Of a stretch of DNA of 64,000 nt, positions 1-7,464 are shown piece after piece. A model generated the notes under the pieces. That model did not search any database. It worked only from the letters and a program-made list of their open reading frames with translations, and was not told where the DNA came from. The stretch covers positions 1 to 64,000 of the forward strand of contig CAITZM010000116.1 of assembly GCA_903896925.1 (NCBI GenBank), given 5' to 3'. The position numbers and the translations under genes were made by a program. The DNA comes from an uncultured Lentisphaerota bacterium. GTDB taxonomy: Bacteria; Verrucomicrobiota; Kiritimatiellia; CAIQIC01. How positions within the stretch are numbered: the stretch's first letter is position 1; each line of letters begins with the position of its first letter.

Positions 1-903
1 CACCGATTTCACGGATGAGCAGACGGGGTTTGAAAGGCACCGACCAGAACCTCACGCGGAGCGTGAGGACTACTACGCGGAAGATATTCACAGAAGATAG
101 CGAAGGGAACGAAGCTCTTGGTTCCCTTCGTTAGCTTCCTGTTCAACGTCTGCCGTCAGACCAACTCCGCAAAAACCGGATGCTGACGAACAGAGCGCGT
201 TCGGTCTGGAAGATTTCGACAGAATCATTATCGTCAGAATCATCAGGAAGCGCCGGCCGTCTTAAAATGATTCTGCCCCTAATGATTCTGTCGTTTCCTC
301 CGCTGCTGCCGGTGCGTCATCACCCTGTACATGGCCCCGCAAAGGGGAACGGCAGAGGCAGAAGTGATCCACAGATTCCACCGATTTCACGGATGCGAAG
401 CCGGGATGGGAAAAACACCGAACAGAACCTCACGCGGAACGTGAGGACTGCTTTGAGGAAGAGGTTCACAGAAGATAACGAAGGTAACGAGGCTCTTGGT
501 TCACTTCGTTATCTTCCTGTTCAACATCTGCCGTCAGACCAGCTCCGCAAAAAACCGGATGCTGACGAACAGCGCACGTTCGGTCTGGAAGATTTCGACA
601 GAACCATTATCGGCAGAATCATCAGGAGGCGCAGACCGCACTGAAATGATTCTGGCCCCAATGATTCTGTCGTTTCCTCCGCTGCTGCCGGTGCGTCATC
701 ACCCAGTGCATGGCCCAGCACAGAAGCACGGCCGAGGAAGAAATGATCCACAGATTCCACCGATGCGAAGACGGGAGGGGTATGGCACCGAACAGAACCT
801 CACGCGGAGCGTGAGGACTACTTTGAGGAAGAGGTTCACACACGACCATGAAGGGAACGAAGCTCTTCGTTCCCTTCGTTGTCTTCGTGTTCAACGTCCG
901 CCG
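1..903. repeat. Tandem array of a ~374-bp repeat downstream of hemW
   Basis: About 2.5 copies of one unit are visible. The hairpin CCTCACGCGGAGCGTGAGG recurs at 50, 428 (one change) and 798, giving periods of 378 and 370 bp. Each unit also carries a patch matching the last codons of hemW, a block rich in AATGATTCTG, and a phrase like CCACAGATTCCACCGAT. Long ORFs here are frame shadows and I see no gene. The array runs off the left edge of the window. Confidence 0.8.
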
Positions 904-2037
904 TCAGACCAGCTCCGCAAAAACACGATTGCTGACGAACAGCGCGCGTTCGGTCAGGCGCAGGCGGCCGGCCCCCAGCTCCAGCAGGCCCTGCGCGCAC
1001 AGCTGCTCCAGCGCCGCGCCGCTGAGCGCGAGCGCGTCGAAGCCGGTCTGCTGCCGGAACGCCGCCAGGTCCACGCCCTCCAGCAGCCACAGCCAGACGA
1101 TCAGCGTCTCGCGCGCCTTCGCCTCCGGCGCCAGCTCCTCTTCAAAATCGCGCGGCGACCCGCCCGCCTCGATGCGCCGGCAATAGTCGTCCAGGTCCTC
1201 GACGTTCGCATGCCGCCGGCCCGCGGTGTGCCCGTGCGCCGCCGGCCCGCAGCCGGCATACTCGCCCCCGCGCCAGTAGTTCAGATTGTGCCGGCACGCC
1301 CGGCCTGGCCGCGCGAAGTTGGAGATCTCGTAATGTTCCCAGCCCGCGGCCAGCAGCGTGCGGCGCAGCGCGTGGTACTGCTCCGCCTGCTCCTCGTCGG
1401 GCACCTCGACCAGCGCGCCCCGGGCCTGCTGCTCCGCGAGCGGCGTGCCCGGCTCGATGGCGAGCGCGTAGCAGGACAAATGCTCCGGTTGCCACGCGAG
1501 CAGCCCGCGCACATCCGCCAGCATCCGCTCCGTGGTCTCCCCCGGCAGCGCGTACATCAGGTCCACGCTCACGTTGTCGAAGCCCGCCGCGCGCAGCAGG
1601 TCGAAGCCGGCGCGCGCCTCCGCCGCCGTGTGCAGCCGGCCGAGGCGGCGCAGGGCCGCATCGTCGAGCGACTGCACGCCGAGCGAGACGCGGTTGACGC
1701 CGGCGCGCCGGAGCACCGCCGCCTTGCCGGCGTCGAGCGTCCCGGGATTCGCCTCGACCGTCCACTCGCGCACCGCGGCCAGCGGCACGCGCCGCCGGAC
1801 CAGGTCGAGCAAGTCACCGAGCTGCGCCGCGTCGAGCGCCGTCGGCGTGCCGCCGCCGATGTAGACCGTGTCCGGCGCGAAGCCCGCGGGCAGCGCCGCC
1901 AGCTCCTTTTCCAAGGCTTGGAAGAAGCGGGCGACCGTTTTTCCAAAGCTTGGAACACCCGCCAGCGGCAGCGAATAGAAATCGCAGTAGGCGCACTTGC
2001 GGGCGCAGAACGGGATGTGGATGTAGAGGCCGGACAT
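904..2037 (-). CDS. hemW: HemW-like radical SAM heme chaperone
   Basis: 377 aa. The radical SAM cluster motif CARKCAYC is at residues 11-18 (CxxxCxxC), GGGTP at 61-65, and HNLNYW at 250-255, the last typical of HemW and not of true HemN. HemW is a cytosolic [4Fe-4S] heme-trafficking protein, often misannotated as coproporphyrinogen dehydrogenase. The stop of the upstream RAM-domain gene is 7 bp before the ATG, so it is likely the last gene of a three-gene operon. Residues about 28-44 are encoded by a pair of TCCAARSCTTGGA palindromes, which looks like an in-frame repeat insertion. The final ~17 codons are shared with the tandem repeat array downstream. Family assignment is firm; the exact heme partner is unknown. 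Confidence 0.92.
   Translation of the reverse strand: MSGLYIHIPFCARKCAYCDFYSLPLAGVPSFGKTVARFFQALEKELAALPAGFAPDTVYIGGGTPTALDAAQLGDLLDLVRRRVPLAAVREWTVEANPGTLDAGKAAVLRRAGVNRVSLGVQSLDDAALRRLGRLHTAAEARAGFDLLRAAGFDNVSVDLMYALPGETTERMLADVRGLLAWQPEHLSCYALAIEPGTPLAEQQARGALVEVPDEEQAEQYHALRRTLLAAGWEHYEISNFARPGRACRHNLNYWRGGEYAGCGPAAHGHTAGRRHANVEDLDDYCRRIEAGGSPRDFEEELAPEAKARETLIVWLWLLEGVDLAAFRQQTGFDALALSGAALEQLCAQGLLELGAGRLRLTERALFVSNRVFAELV
1907..1955. repeat. Paired TCCAARSCTTGGA palindromes inside hemW
   Basis: TTTTCCAAGGCTTGGAA lies at 1907-1923 and TTTTTCCAAAGCTTGGAA at 1938-1955, with cores 32 bp apart. The same two-palindrome layout, cores 31 bp apart, recurs in non-coding DNA at 43435-43478. In hemW it is translated in frame. 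Confidence 0.7.
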
Positions 2038-2044
2038 GCCGCGG

Positions 2045-2326
2045 TTATTTTTCCGCGCCGATGGCGAACATGCGCTCGAGGTCGTGCTTGGAAAACACCT
2101 TGAAGGCGATCAGGGTTTCCGACTTGGTGATGCCGGGGATCAGCAGCATGTGGCGCGTCACCAGGTCCGCCAGCTCCTCGTTGTCCTTGACGCGCAGGAT
2201 CGCCACGAGGTCGTGGCGGCCGGCCACGGAGAAGACCTCCGTGATGCCCGCCAGTTCCGCGAGGCGCTCCGCCACCTCGTTCACCCGGCCGCGTTCGGTA
2301 TTCAACAGCACCATGGCAGAGATCAT
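2045..2326 (-). CDS. Stand-alone Lrp/AsnC ligand-binding (RAM) domain protein
   Basis: 93 aa, starting MISAMVLLNTERGRV. It covers only the beta-alpha-beta RAM effector-binding fold of Lrp/AsnC regulators (pattern VAGRHDLVAILRVKDNEEL) and has no helix-turn-helix. Such solo RAM proteins bind amino acids and may form heterodimers with full-length regulators; that is family knowledge, not shown here. The start is supported by an AAGGAG site 8 bp upstream of the ATG at 2326. A longer reading frame through it is not real. It lies 20 bp after the CPBP gene and 7 bp before hemW on the same strand. Confidence 0.85.
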   Translation of the reverse strand: MISAMVLLNTERGRVNEVAERLAELAGITEVFSVAGRHDLVAILRVKDNEELADLVTRHMLLIPGITKSETLIAFKVFSKHDLERMFAIGAEK

Positions 2327-2346
2327 CTTTCGGCTCCTTGGTTGGT

Positions 2347-3072
2347 TCACCAGAAATGATAGTCGCCGGTCGCCAGGATGTAGAGACCGAGCAGGAAGTT
2401 GGTGACGCCGTGGCAGACGATCGCGGCGGCGATGTCGCGCGTCCGCAGCAGCACCCAGCCGAAGGCGAGGCCGGCGCCGATCCCCGCCAGCCACTGGCTG
2501 TGCTCGAGCCCGAAGACCAGGCAGACCAGCGCGAACATGAGCGGCTGGAACAGGCCCAGGTCCACCCGCCAGAACTTGTCGCCGATCATCCAGCGGTAGA
2601 CGAAGCCGCGCCAGAACAGCTCCTCGCACGCGGCGATCGTCACCGACGTGCCGAACAGCTTGACCAGCGTCAGCCCCCAGCCGCAGGTCTCCGGCGCGAA
2701 GGGCCAGATCTTCGGCAGCGCCGGCGCCGGGAACCACGGCTGCACCGCGCAGAAGCGCATATAGATGGCATGGAGCGTCGGGCAGTGCGCCTTGGTCCAC
2801 GGGAGTTCCGGCCCGACCCAGAGCGCGAACACCCCGACGCCCACCGCGAACGCCAGCGGCAGGTGGCGCACGCTGGCCCGCCCGTACCAGCGCCACGGCC
2901 GCAGCGCCAGCAGCAGCAGCGAACAGACGACCGTCTGGATCGCGTAGCGCCACGCCGGAGGGATCTGCGGCACGTCCAGAAACGTCATGATCGCCATCCA
3001 CACCCCGAAGGGCGCGATGTGGCTGAGGTAGGCCTTGCGGCCCTCGTCGGTCGGCTGGAGCTGGGCATCCAT
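2347..3072 (-). CDS. CPBP family intramembrane metalloprotease
   Basis: 241 aa from MDAQLQPTDE. Several hydrophobic segments surround the CPBP/Abi signature: EELFWR at residues 150-155 (EExxxR), H191, and HGVTN at 221-225 (HxxxN). The family contains glutamate-type intramembrane proteases related to Rce1. The start is uncertain: an in-frame ATG at 3144 would add 24 residues (MGADDWKKRR) and would overlap the start of the divergent aminotransferase. First gene of the probable CPBP-RAM-hemW operon. Substrate unknown. Confidence 0.82.
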   Translation of the reverse strand: MDAQLQPTDEGRKAYLSHIAPFGVWMAIMTFLDVPQIPPAWRYAIQTVVCSLLLLALRPWRWYGRASVRHLPLAFAVGVGVFALWVGPELPWTKAHCPTLHAIYMRFCAVQPWFPAPALPKIWPFAPETCGWGLTLVKLFGTSVTIAACEELFWRGFVYRWMIGDKFWRVDLGLFQPLMFALVCLVFGLEHSQWLAGIGAGLAFGWVLLRTRDIAAAIVCHGVTNFLLGLYILATGDYHFW

Positions 3073-3142
3073 GGCAAAAAGTTCTGGCGCATTGTAAGGA
3101 AAAACTTGCGGATGGCGACGCTTTTTCCAATCATCGGCCCCC

Positions 3143-4126
3143 ATGAACACCACCTTCCCCCTCCTCGACGCCGCCGGCTTCGCGGCGCGGCTCGCCGCGC
3201 CGCCCGCGCCGTACCAGCAGCAGTATTTCGCCCTGTACTCCAGCATCCTCGGCGGCATCGTCACCGACCCGCGCCTGATGCTCGTACCCGCCGACGACCA
3301 CCTCGTCCACCGCGGCGACGGCGTCTTCGACACCGCCAAGTGCGTCGCCGGCCGGCTCTACAACCTCGAGGCGCACCTCGACCGGCTGGAGCATTCCGGC
3401 GCGCGCATCTTCCTGGCGCCCCCGCTCGACCGCCCCACCCTGCGCGCCGCGGTCGTGGCGACCGTCCATGCCGGCGGCCACCGCGACTGTCTCGTGCGCA
3501 TCCTGCTCGGCCGCGGCCCCGGCAGCCTCGGGATCAGCCCGCGCGACTGTCCCCGCGCCTCGCTCTACATCCTCGCCTACGCCGGCCATCCGTCCTTCAT
3601 GACCGCGCACCCCGGCGGCGCGCGCATCGTCACCAGCCGCGTCCCGGTCAAGGCGGATTTCTTTGCCACGATCAAGACGGTGAACTATCTGCCCAACGCA
3701 CTGATGAAGCGCGAGGCTGTCGAGGCCGGCGTGGATTTTGCCGTCGCGTTCGACGCCGTCGGCCAGCTCGCCGAGGGTGCGACCGAGAACTTCGGGATCG
3801 TCACCGCCGACCGCCGGCTGCTGGTGCCCGGCCCGGAGCACATCCTGGCCGGCACGACGATGAACCGCGCGCTGGAGCTGTCGGCCGGGCTGGTGCGCGA
3901 GGGCCTGCTGACCGGCGTCGGCCGCGGTGCGATCACGCGCGCGATGGCGGGAGCCGCGTCCGAGATGTTGATTTTCGGGACCACGCCGGACGTCACCAGC
4001 GTCGTCGAGTGGGATGGCAAGCCGGCGGGCGGCGGCCGTCCCGGCCCGGTGGGGACGGCGCTCAACCTGCTGGTGCAGAGCGACGAACGGGAGAACCAGG
4101 GGCTGCTGACGCCGGTCTGGGAATAA
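3143..4126 (+). CDS. PLP-dependent class IV aminotransferase (branched-chain/D-amino acid/ADC lyase type)
   Basis: 327 aa, fold-type IV PLP enzyme. The N-terminal DHLVHRGDGVFDT motif, the Schiff-base Lys178 in TIKTVNYLPN, and EGATENFG at about 211-218 match the family of BCAT, D-alanine transaminase and aminodeoxychorismate lyase. The sequence does not let me choose between these activities. It is divergent from the CPBP gene, so the two share a short promoter region. It is followed 58 bp later by tRNA-fMet, which has its own promoter. Confidence 0.88.
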   Translation: MNTTFPLLDAAGFAARLAAPPAPYQQQYFALYSSILGGIVTDPRLMLVPADDHLVHRGDGVFDTAKCVAGRLYNLEAHLDRLEHSGARIFLAPPLDRPTLRAAVVATVHAGGHRDCLVRILLGRGPGSLGISPRDCPRASLYILAYAGHPSFMTAHPGGARIVTSRVPVKADFFATIKTVNYLPNALMKREAVEAGVDFAVAFDAVGQLAEGATENFGIVTADRRLLVPGPEHILAGTTMNRALELSAGLVREGLLTGVGRGAITRAMAGAASEMLIFGTTPDVTSVVEWDGKPAGGGRPGPVGTALNLLVQSDERENQGLLTPVWE

Positions 4127-4143
4127 AGATTTCGAGGAAGTGC

Positions 4144-4171
4144 TTGCATCCCGTGGGTTTTTGGCTATCTT
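4144..4171 (+). promoter_or_regulatory. Sigma70-type promoter of tRNA-fMet
   Basis: TTGCAT at 4144-4149, a 16-bp spacer, then TATCTT at 4166-4171. The tRNA begins 13 bp after the -10 element, a normal layout for a stable-RNA promoter. Confidence 0.55.
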
Positions 4172-4183
4172 AGCGGCCGCGAC

Positions 4184-4260
<77 letters not shown>

Positions 4261-4270
4261 ACCTTCGCGA

Positions 4271-4296
4271 GGCCAGCCCAAGTGGGCTGGCCTTTT
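4271..4296 (+). terminator. Rho-independent terminator of tRNA-fMet
   Basis: Nine-bp perfect stem GGCCAGCCC/GGGCTGGCC with a 4-nt loop, followed by TTTT, starting 10 bp after the tRNA. Confidence 0.8.
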
Positions 4297-4357
4297 GCTT
4301 CGGTTGGCACGCCCGCTGTAACCCGGTGAAGGCGGGCACGCCGCGACAAGGAGGCCC

Positions 4358-4711
4358 ATGATGGAACACGCTGCTATGCACTACGTTTACATCATCGGGA
4401 GTCTCTCTTCCCCTGGCCATCGATACGTGGGTTTCACAGCGTGCAAGGTGGATTTACGGCTGGAGCGCCACAACGCGGGAACGACGCCGTCCACGGCGCG
4501 CTATCGGCCCTGGCAATTGTTGTGGGTCGGCGCGTTCACCACAAAAGAGTTGGCACTGGCCTTTGAGACATATCTGAAGAGCGGCTCGGGGCGTGCTTTC
4601 GCCAACAAACATTTGTTACCTATGAGCGGCCTGCCATCATCGACCGAAGAAGATCCGCAGCCGCCATCCACCTCCACCCTGCCAGACGCCAGCAGACCGT
4701 TTCCGCCGTAG
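4358..4711 (+). CDS. Small GIY-YIG nuclease domain protein
   Basis: 117 aa. The core is YVYII followed by RYVGFT, then a conserved Arg/His/Asn helix (LRLERHNAG) and FETYLKSGSGRAF, matching the small UvrC-like/URI GIY-YIG family. AAGGAGG at 4348-4354 sits 3 bp before the first ATG and 6 bp before an in-frame ATG at 4361, so 4361 may be the true start. The last ~25 residues are low complexity and run into the repeat block. The gene lies between the 3' end of tRNA-fMet and a second copy of that end at 4801, suggesting a tiny inserted element. Cellular role unknown. Confidence 0.8.
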   Translation: MMEHAAMHYVYIIGSLSSPGHRYVGFTACKVDLRLERHNAGTTPSTARYRPWQLLWVGAFTTKELALAFETYLKSGSGRAFANKHLLPMSGLPSSTEEDPQPPSTSTLPDASRPFPP

Positions 4712-4798
4712 CTTGCCCGCCGTAGCCCGCCGTAGCCTTGCGTAGGCGGGCGTAGGCGGGCGTAGCCGGAACCTGTCCGCCGTAGCCCGGCGAAGGCG
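4712..4798. repeat. Short CCGTAGCC / GCGTAGGCGGGC repeat block
   Basis: Repeated CCGTAGCCC and its complement-like GCGTAGGCGGGC units fill the space between the GIY-YIG gene and the second tRNA end. The block can fold on itself. No gene seen. Confidence 0.6.
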
Positions 4799-4800
4799 GG

Positions 4801-4812
4801 TCCCCGCTACCA
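4801..4812 (+). repeat. Duplicated 3' end of tRNA-fMet (att-like)
   Basis: TCCCCGCTACCA is identical to the last 12 nt of the tRNA at 4249-4260, including the CCA. The two copies are direct repeats enclosing about 540 bp with the GIY-YIG gene. The second copy is also followed at once by a strong terminator, as an original tRNA end would be. Confidence 0.6.
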
Positions 4813-4819
4813 CCTTGAA

Positions 4820-4850
4820 GGGCCGGAACCCGTGTTCCGGCCCTTCTTTT
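4820..4850 (+). terminator. Rho-independent terminator after duplicated tRNA end
   Basis: Ten-bp perfect stem GGGCCGGAAC/GTTCCGGCCC with a 4-nt loop, then TTCTTTT. Confidence 0.8.
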
Positions 4851-5215
4851 TCCCCGAGCGCTGTCCATCGCAACCGCTTTTCGCCCAGTTAGCTGTGCAT
4901 CGTCGCCCTTATGCTGCTGGAGCAATTGTCCTAGCTGGGCCATGTGCGCGGTTTCCTTGCTGCAATCACGGGCTTTACTCCCCTCCTCTTTCCCGATGTC
5001 GTCATCGCCACGACGCGCGGCCACGCAACACACCTATCCATTGTCAGGTGACAAGCCTTTACACTGTCACCCTGTTCACTCGCGATGAACAAGCCTTATT
5101 AATGAACATCCAGGGTTGCGTTCATTTTCTGTCCACCTGCATGGTAAGCAGCTACAAGTTATGGCACCAGCGCGGAAGGTCGGCCACCGCGAACAGGCTG
5201 GCGATGTCAGTCGCG
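4851..5215. other. Intergenic, no gene recognised
   Basis: No supported coding sequence. Two inverted repeats lie near 5047-5074 (AGGTGAC...GTCACCCT) and 5076-5092 (GTTCA...TGAAC). They could be protein-binding sites but nothing ties them to a gene. Confidence 0.4.
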
Positions 5216-5749
5216 TCAATCACTTGCCAACAAGGGTTCAAGCCGGTCCACGCAGGTGGCAAAACGATGCAGGGCCTCGCGAAACACGCTCACATTGAGC
5301 GCGTCGTGGTGGATGGTGGTCTCCAGCGATATCGGGATCACGGGCTCCTGAGGATCGGCCGGCGGGAACAACAGGGCGATGAAATGCACCGAGCAAAGGT
5401 GGTGAATGTCGCGAAACCTGTCCGCGAGGCCCAAGAGGTCCTTCCTCAAGCTGATATGGGTCCCCAGCCGCACCATCGGCGAGTTCCACTGCTTGAGGAC
5501 GTAGCCCAGCTTCTGCCCGCTATCGTACACGTCGAAAAACACCTCGATGGCCGGGATGTCGCGAGGCTGCACTTCCTGCAGCGTGATGCCGCAGCAGGGC
5601 GCGCAGAGGAGCAGGAAATCCTTCAGGTTGGCTTGCTCCACGAGCTGCGCCATGCGTTCCATGGATACCTTAGGTTTAGGAACGCGCAGAAAACGCGCCC
5701 TGTTCGTCGGGCGCCGGTATTTCCCGCGGTCAAATGGGTCATTGTTCAT
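5216..5749 (-). CDS. Hypothetical protein of accessory island
   Basis: 177 aa from MNNDPFDRGKYRRPTNR; the start is set by a GGGGAGGCGGAG purine run just upstream of the ATG at 5749. A basic N-terminus is followed by a mixed alpha/beta region with YDSGQKLGYVLKQWNSP and a long C-terminal helix (VFREALHRFATCVDRLE). Helix-sheet-helix order is loosely reminiscent of YbjN or secretion-chaperone-like folds, but I cannot assign a family. No signal peptide or membrane segment. It stands alone on the minus strand, divergent from the structured RNA and small-gene cluster. Confidence 0.6.
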   Translation of the reverse strand: MNNDPFDRGKYRRPTNRARFLRVPKPKVSMERMAQLVEQANLKDFLLLCAPCCGITLQEVQPRDIPAIEVFFDVYDSGQKLGYVLKQWNSPMVRLGTHISLRKDLLGLADRFRDIHHLCSVHFIALLFPPADPQEPVIPISLETTIHHDALNVSVFREALHRFATCVDRLEPLLASD

Positions 5750-5920
5750 CTCCGCCTCCCCTCGACAGGCAGTCTGCTTGTGTTGGTTTTCATGGCGTTT
5801 CCTTTCACGCCCACCATGATAAGGCCCCACAGGGACATTTGACGTCCGTGTGAATTTAAAGCACGGGCCGCGGGCTGGCGGCGGCTCGGGCCCGCGCCAG
5901 GTTTATGACACGGAAAGCCG
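5750..5920. other. Divergent intergenic region
   Basis: Separates the unknown minus-strand gene from the RNA promoter. GC-rich inverted patches are present (GGGCCGCGGGCTGG and GGCTCGGGCCC). No gene seen. Confidence 0.35.
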
Positions 5921-5949
5921 TTGCCAAGCATGGGAACCCGTGGTTGAAT
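5921..5949 (+). promoter_or_regulatory. Candidate promoter of structured RNA
   Basis: TTGCCA at 5921-5926, a 17-bp spacer and TTGAAT at 5944-5949. Transcription would begin near 5956, about 10 nt before the first hairpin of the RNA candidate. Confidence 0.4.
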
Positions 5950-5955
5950 AGACAC

Positions 5956-6123
5956 GCATCAGGAGTGAGCCCGCGATAGTGCGGGCTCTGCCAACCGGGG
6001 ACGGGATCCCACGGTGGCTTCCTGAAGGTCGGTGACCTTCAGGAGATGTGCGGAGGACGAACCTCCGAAACAAAAATCCCGGGCGAGCAGGCCATCCTGA
6101 TGCAGGATGGCCTGCTTTGTTTT
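5956..6123 (+). ncRNA. Candidate structured RNA with five consecutive hairpins
   Basis: Five stems in ~160 nt. (1) GAGCCCGC/GCGGGCTC, 5967-5988, 8 bp. (2) An irregular stem GCC-ACCGGGG/CCC-CGGTGGC around 5990-6017. (3) TCCTGAAGGTC/GACCTTCAGGA, 6020-6044, 11 bp with a 3-nt loop. (4) CGGAGG/CCTCCG, 6051-6067. (5) The terminator stem at 6087-6115. A promoter-like element lies just upstream and a T run closes it. It could be an independent small RNA or an attenuator leader for the small-gene cluster at 6160. No known RNA family is recognised; the end points are inferred. Confidence 0.55.
6087..6123 (+). terminator. Rho-independent terminator of structured RNA
   Basis: Twelve-bp perfect stem GCAGGCCATCCT/AGGATGGCCTGC with a 5-nt loop, then TTTGTTTT. 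It lies 36 bp before the first gene of the following cluster, a position that fits attenuation or simple termination. Confidence 0.8.
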
Positions 6124-6159
6124 CGCCAAGGCCTGATGCGTCGGGAAAGGAAGCGACGC

Positions 6160-6378
6160 ATGAGCGCGAAGATCAGCATCCGGTTGAATCCGGCGAACCC
6201 GGAACACCACCTGTGGAACAACCACGGCACGTGGTTCATCCACTACACCCTCCACCGGCCCGACTGCACCAAGCAGCGGGTCCGGGCCTCCCTGGGAACC
6301 CATGACCGCCACGCGGCGCGCCTGCTCCGGGATGAGCGTCTCGCCCTGCTGGGGGCCCCGGCCGTCAACAAGGAGTGA
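6160..6378 (+). CDS. Small protein resembling a lone integrase arm-type DNA-binding domain
   Basis: 72 aa from MSAKISIRLNPANPEHH, start chosen on an AAAGGAAG site and the good spacing of the ATG at 6160. The pattern GTWFIHYTLHR...RVRASLGTHDRHAARLLRDE matches the three-strand plus helix N-terminal arm-binding domain of tyrosine recombinases (bind/react/KSLGTRD/AEA). No core-binding or catalytic domain follows: the frame stops and the next gene starts 3 bp later with a different fold. It may be a truncated integrase or a stand-alone DNA-binding protein. Resemblance is by eye. Confidence 0.6.
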   Translation: MSAKISIRLNPANPEHHLWNNHGTWFIHYTLHRPDCTKQRVRASLGTHDRHAARLLRDERLALLGAPAVNKE

Positions 6379-6381
6379 GCC

Positions 6382-6963
6382 ATGGATATCGTCATTATCT
6401 CAGCGGACGAACCGCAGGAACCGGAACTCCTCAGCTTCCCCGTGGTCTGCCTCTATCTTATCCAGCGGCGGCCGGACCTGACCACCTTGGAACACTTTGC
6501 GATCTGGCAGAAAATCCGCGACCTGGTCAACGGCAGCTGCGGCGGCGAGGCGGCCTTTGTCGGCCGTGACGGAGGGCTGTTGTTCTATCCCAACAATTAC
6601 ACCCCCATGCTGACCGCCCTGCTCACGGAGCCCGCCTTCTTTGACCTTTTGGAGGGGTACGATTTTGACGGGCGCGCCCTGAAGCTCTTCTTCCACCATA
6701 GCTACCGGTGGAGCGGCCACCCGTGGCGGCCGGCCACGCCCGCCCTGGAGGCAGAGGAACAGGTCCTGCCGGCCTTCAATGAGGCACTGCGGCAGATGAG
6801 CAGGTTCTCGGAGACTCTGCAACCCATCGCCCTGGACGCGCCCCACCGCAGGGTGTTGTGCAGCCCCATGCCACCCATGAAGTGGTTCATGAAGCCCCTG
6901 CCCCGTAAACCGGCGGACCAGGATGCGGCGAACGCCATCCAGAAAACCGGGACAGACCTTTGA
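6382..6963 (+). CDS. Hypothetical protein, small-gene cluster
   Basis: 193 aa, start MDIVIISADEPQEPE, with AAGGAG overlapping the stop of the preceding gene, so translation is probably coupled (3-bp gap). Predicted cytosolic alpha/beta protein; acidic N-terminal half, basic C-terminus (KPLPRKPADQ). The stretch LLFYPNNYTPMLTALLTEPAFFDLLEGYDF looks like an ordered core. I do not recognise a family. Composition resembles accessory plasmid or integrative-element proteins more than its chromosomal neighbours. Confidence 0.6.
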   Translation: MDIVIISADEPQEPELLSFPVVCLYLIQRRPDLTTLEHFAIWQKIRDLVNGSCGGEAAFVGRDGGLLFYPNNYTPMLTALLTEPAFFDLLEGYDFDGRALKLFFHHSYRWSGHPWRPATPALEAEEQVLPAFNEALRQMSRFSETLQPIALDAPHRRVLCSPMPPMKWFMKPLPRKPADQDAANAIQKTGTDL

Positions 6964-7051
6964 GCGCTGAGCCGAAACGAAAACAACAGCTGCATGGATG
7001 ACGAATAGCATGACAACACACCAAGACGTAGTTGAAGCCTGAAGGAGCATC

Positions 7052-7456
7052 ATGAACCATAACGAATACGAAGAGACCGGCAGCAAGGCGCTGCGCGCCG
7101 CCTGGGAGTTCCCCTTCCCCGCCCAGGCCGTGGCCAAGGCAGCCGAGCAGCAACGGCAACACCATGCCCGGCGGATGGCGTGGTGGGAGAAAACCGCCCG
7201 CACGGTCGAGGCGACCCTGCGCAAGAAAGGCTTCGAATACCGCGAGCGGGAGGTCACCGGCGGCGCGCGGCTCGAAGTGGTCGGCGACCCGGAACTGGTC
7301 AAGCGCATCGGCGAGGCGAAGCGCAAGATCCGGGAACACCGGGAGTCCGCCCGCACCTATGCCACGTGGACGCGCGCGCTGAAGACCGTCAGCCGGCGCC
7401 CGGGCGGCCAACCGCTCCAGCTGACCATCGGGGATATCCTGTTCTTTGGCTTGTGA
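7052..7456 (+). CDS. Hypothetical helical protein, small-gene cluster
   Basis: 134 aa, mostly helical and highly charged, start MNHNEYEETGSK with AAGGAG 6 bp upstream. The central part (VEATLRKKGFEYREREVTGGARLEVVGDPELVKRIGEAKRKIREH) has one short beta hairpin between long helices and ends in a hydrophobic tail. No recognised domain. The next gene follows after 8 bp, with its ribosome site overlapping this stop codon. Confidence 0.6.
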   Translation: MNHNEYEETGSKALRAAWEFPFPAQAVAKAAEQQRQHHARRMAWWEKTARTVEATLRKKGFEYREREVTGGARLEVVGDPELVKRIGEAKRKIREHRESARTYATWTRALKTVSRRPGGQPLQLTIGDILFFGL

Positions 7457-7464
7457 GGAACGCG

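Noticed and set aside
904-2037. Oxygen-independent coproporphyrinogen dehydrogenase (HemN)
   Set aside because: Length of 377 aa and the HNLNYW motif favour HemW; true HemN is longer with a different N-terminus.
496-2103. 535-codon plus-strand ORF
   Set aside because: Antisense to hemW and runs through the tandem repeat; composition is that of a frame shadow.
4620-5033. Minus-strand frame over the GIY-YIG repeat region
   Set aside because: Largely translation of the CCGTAGCC repeat block; no ribosome site or recognisable domain.
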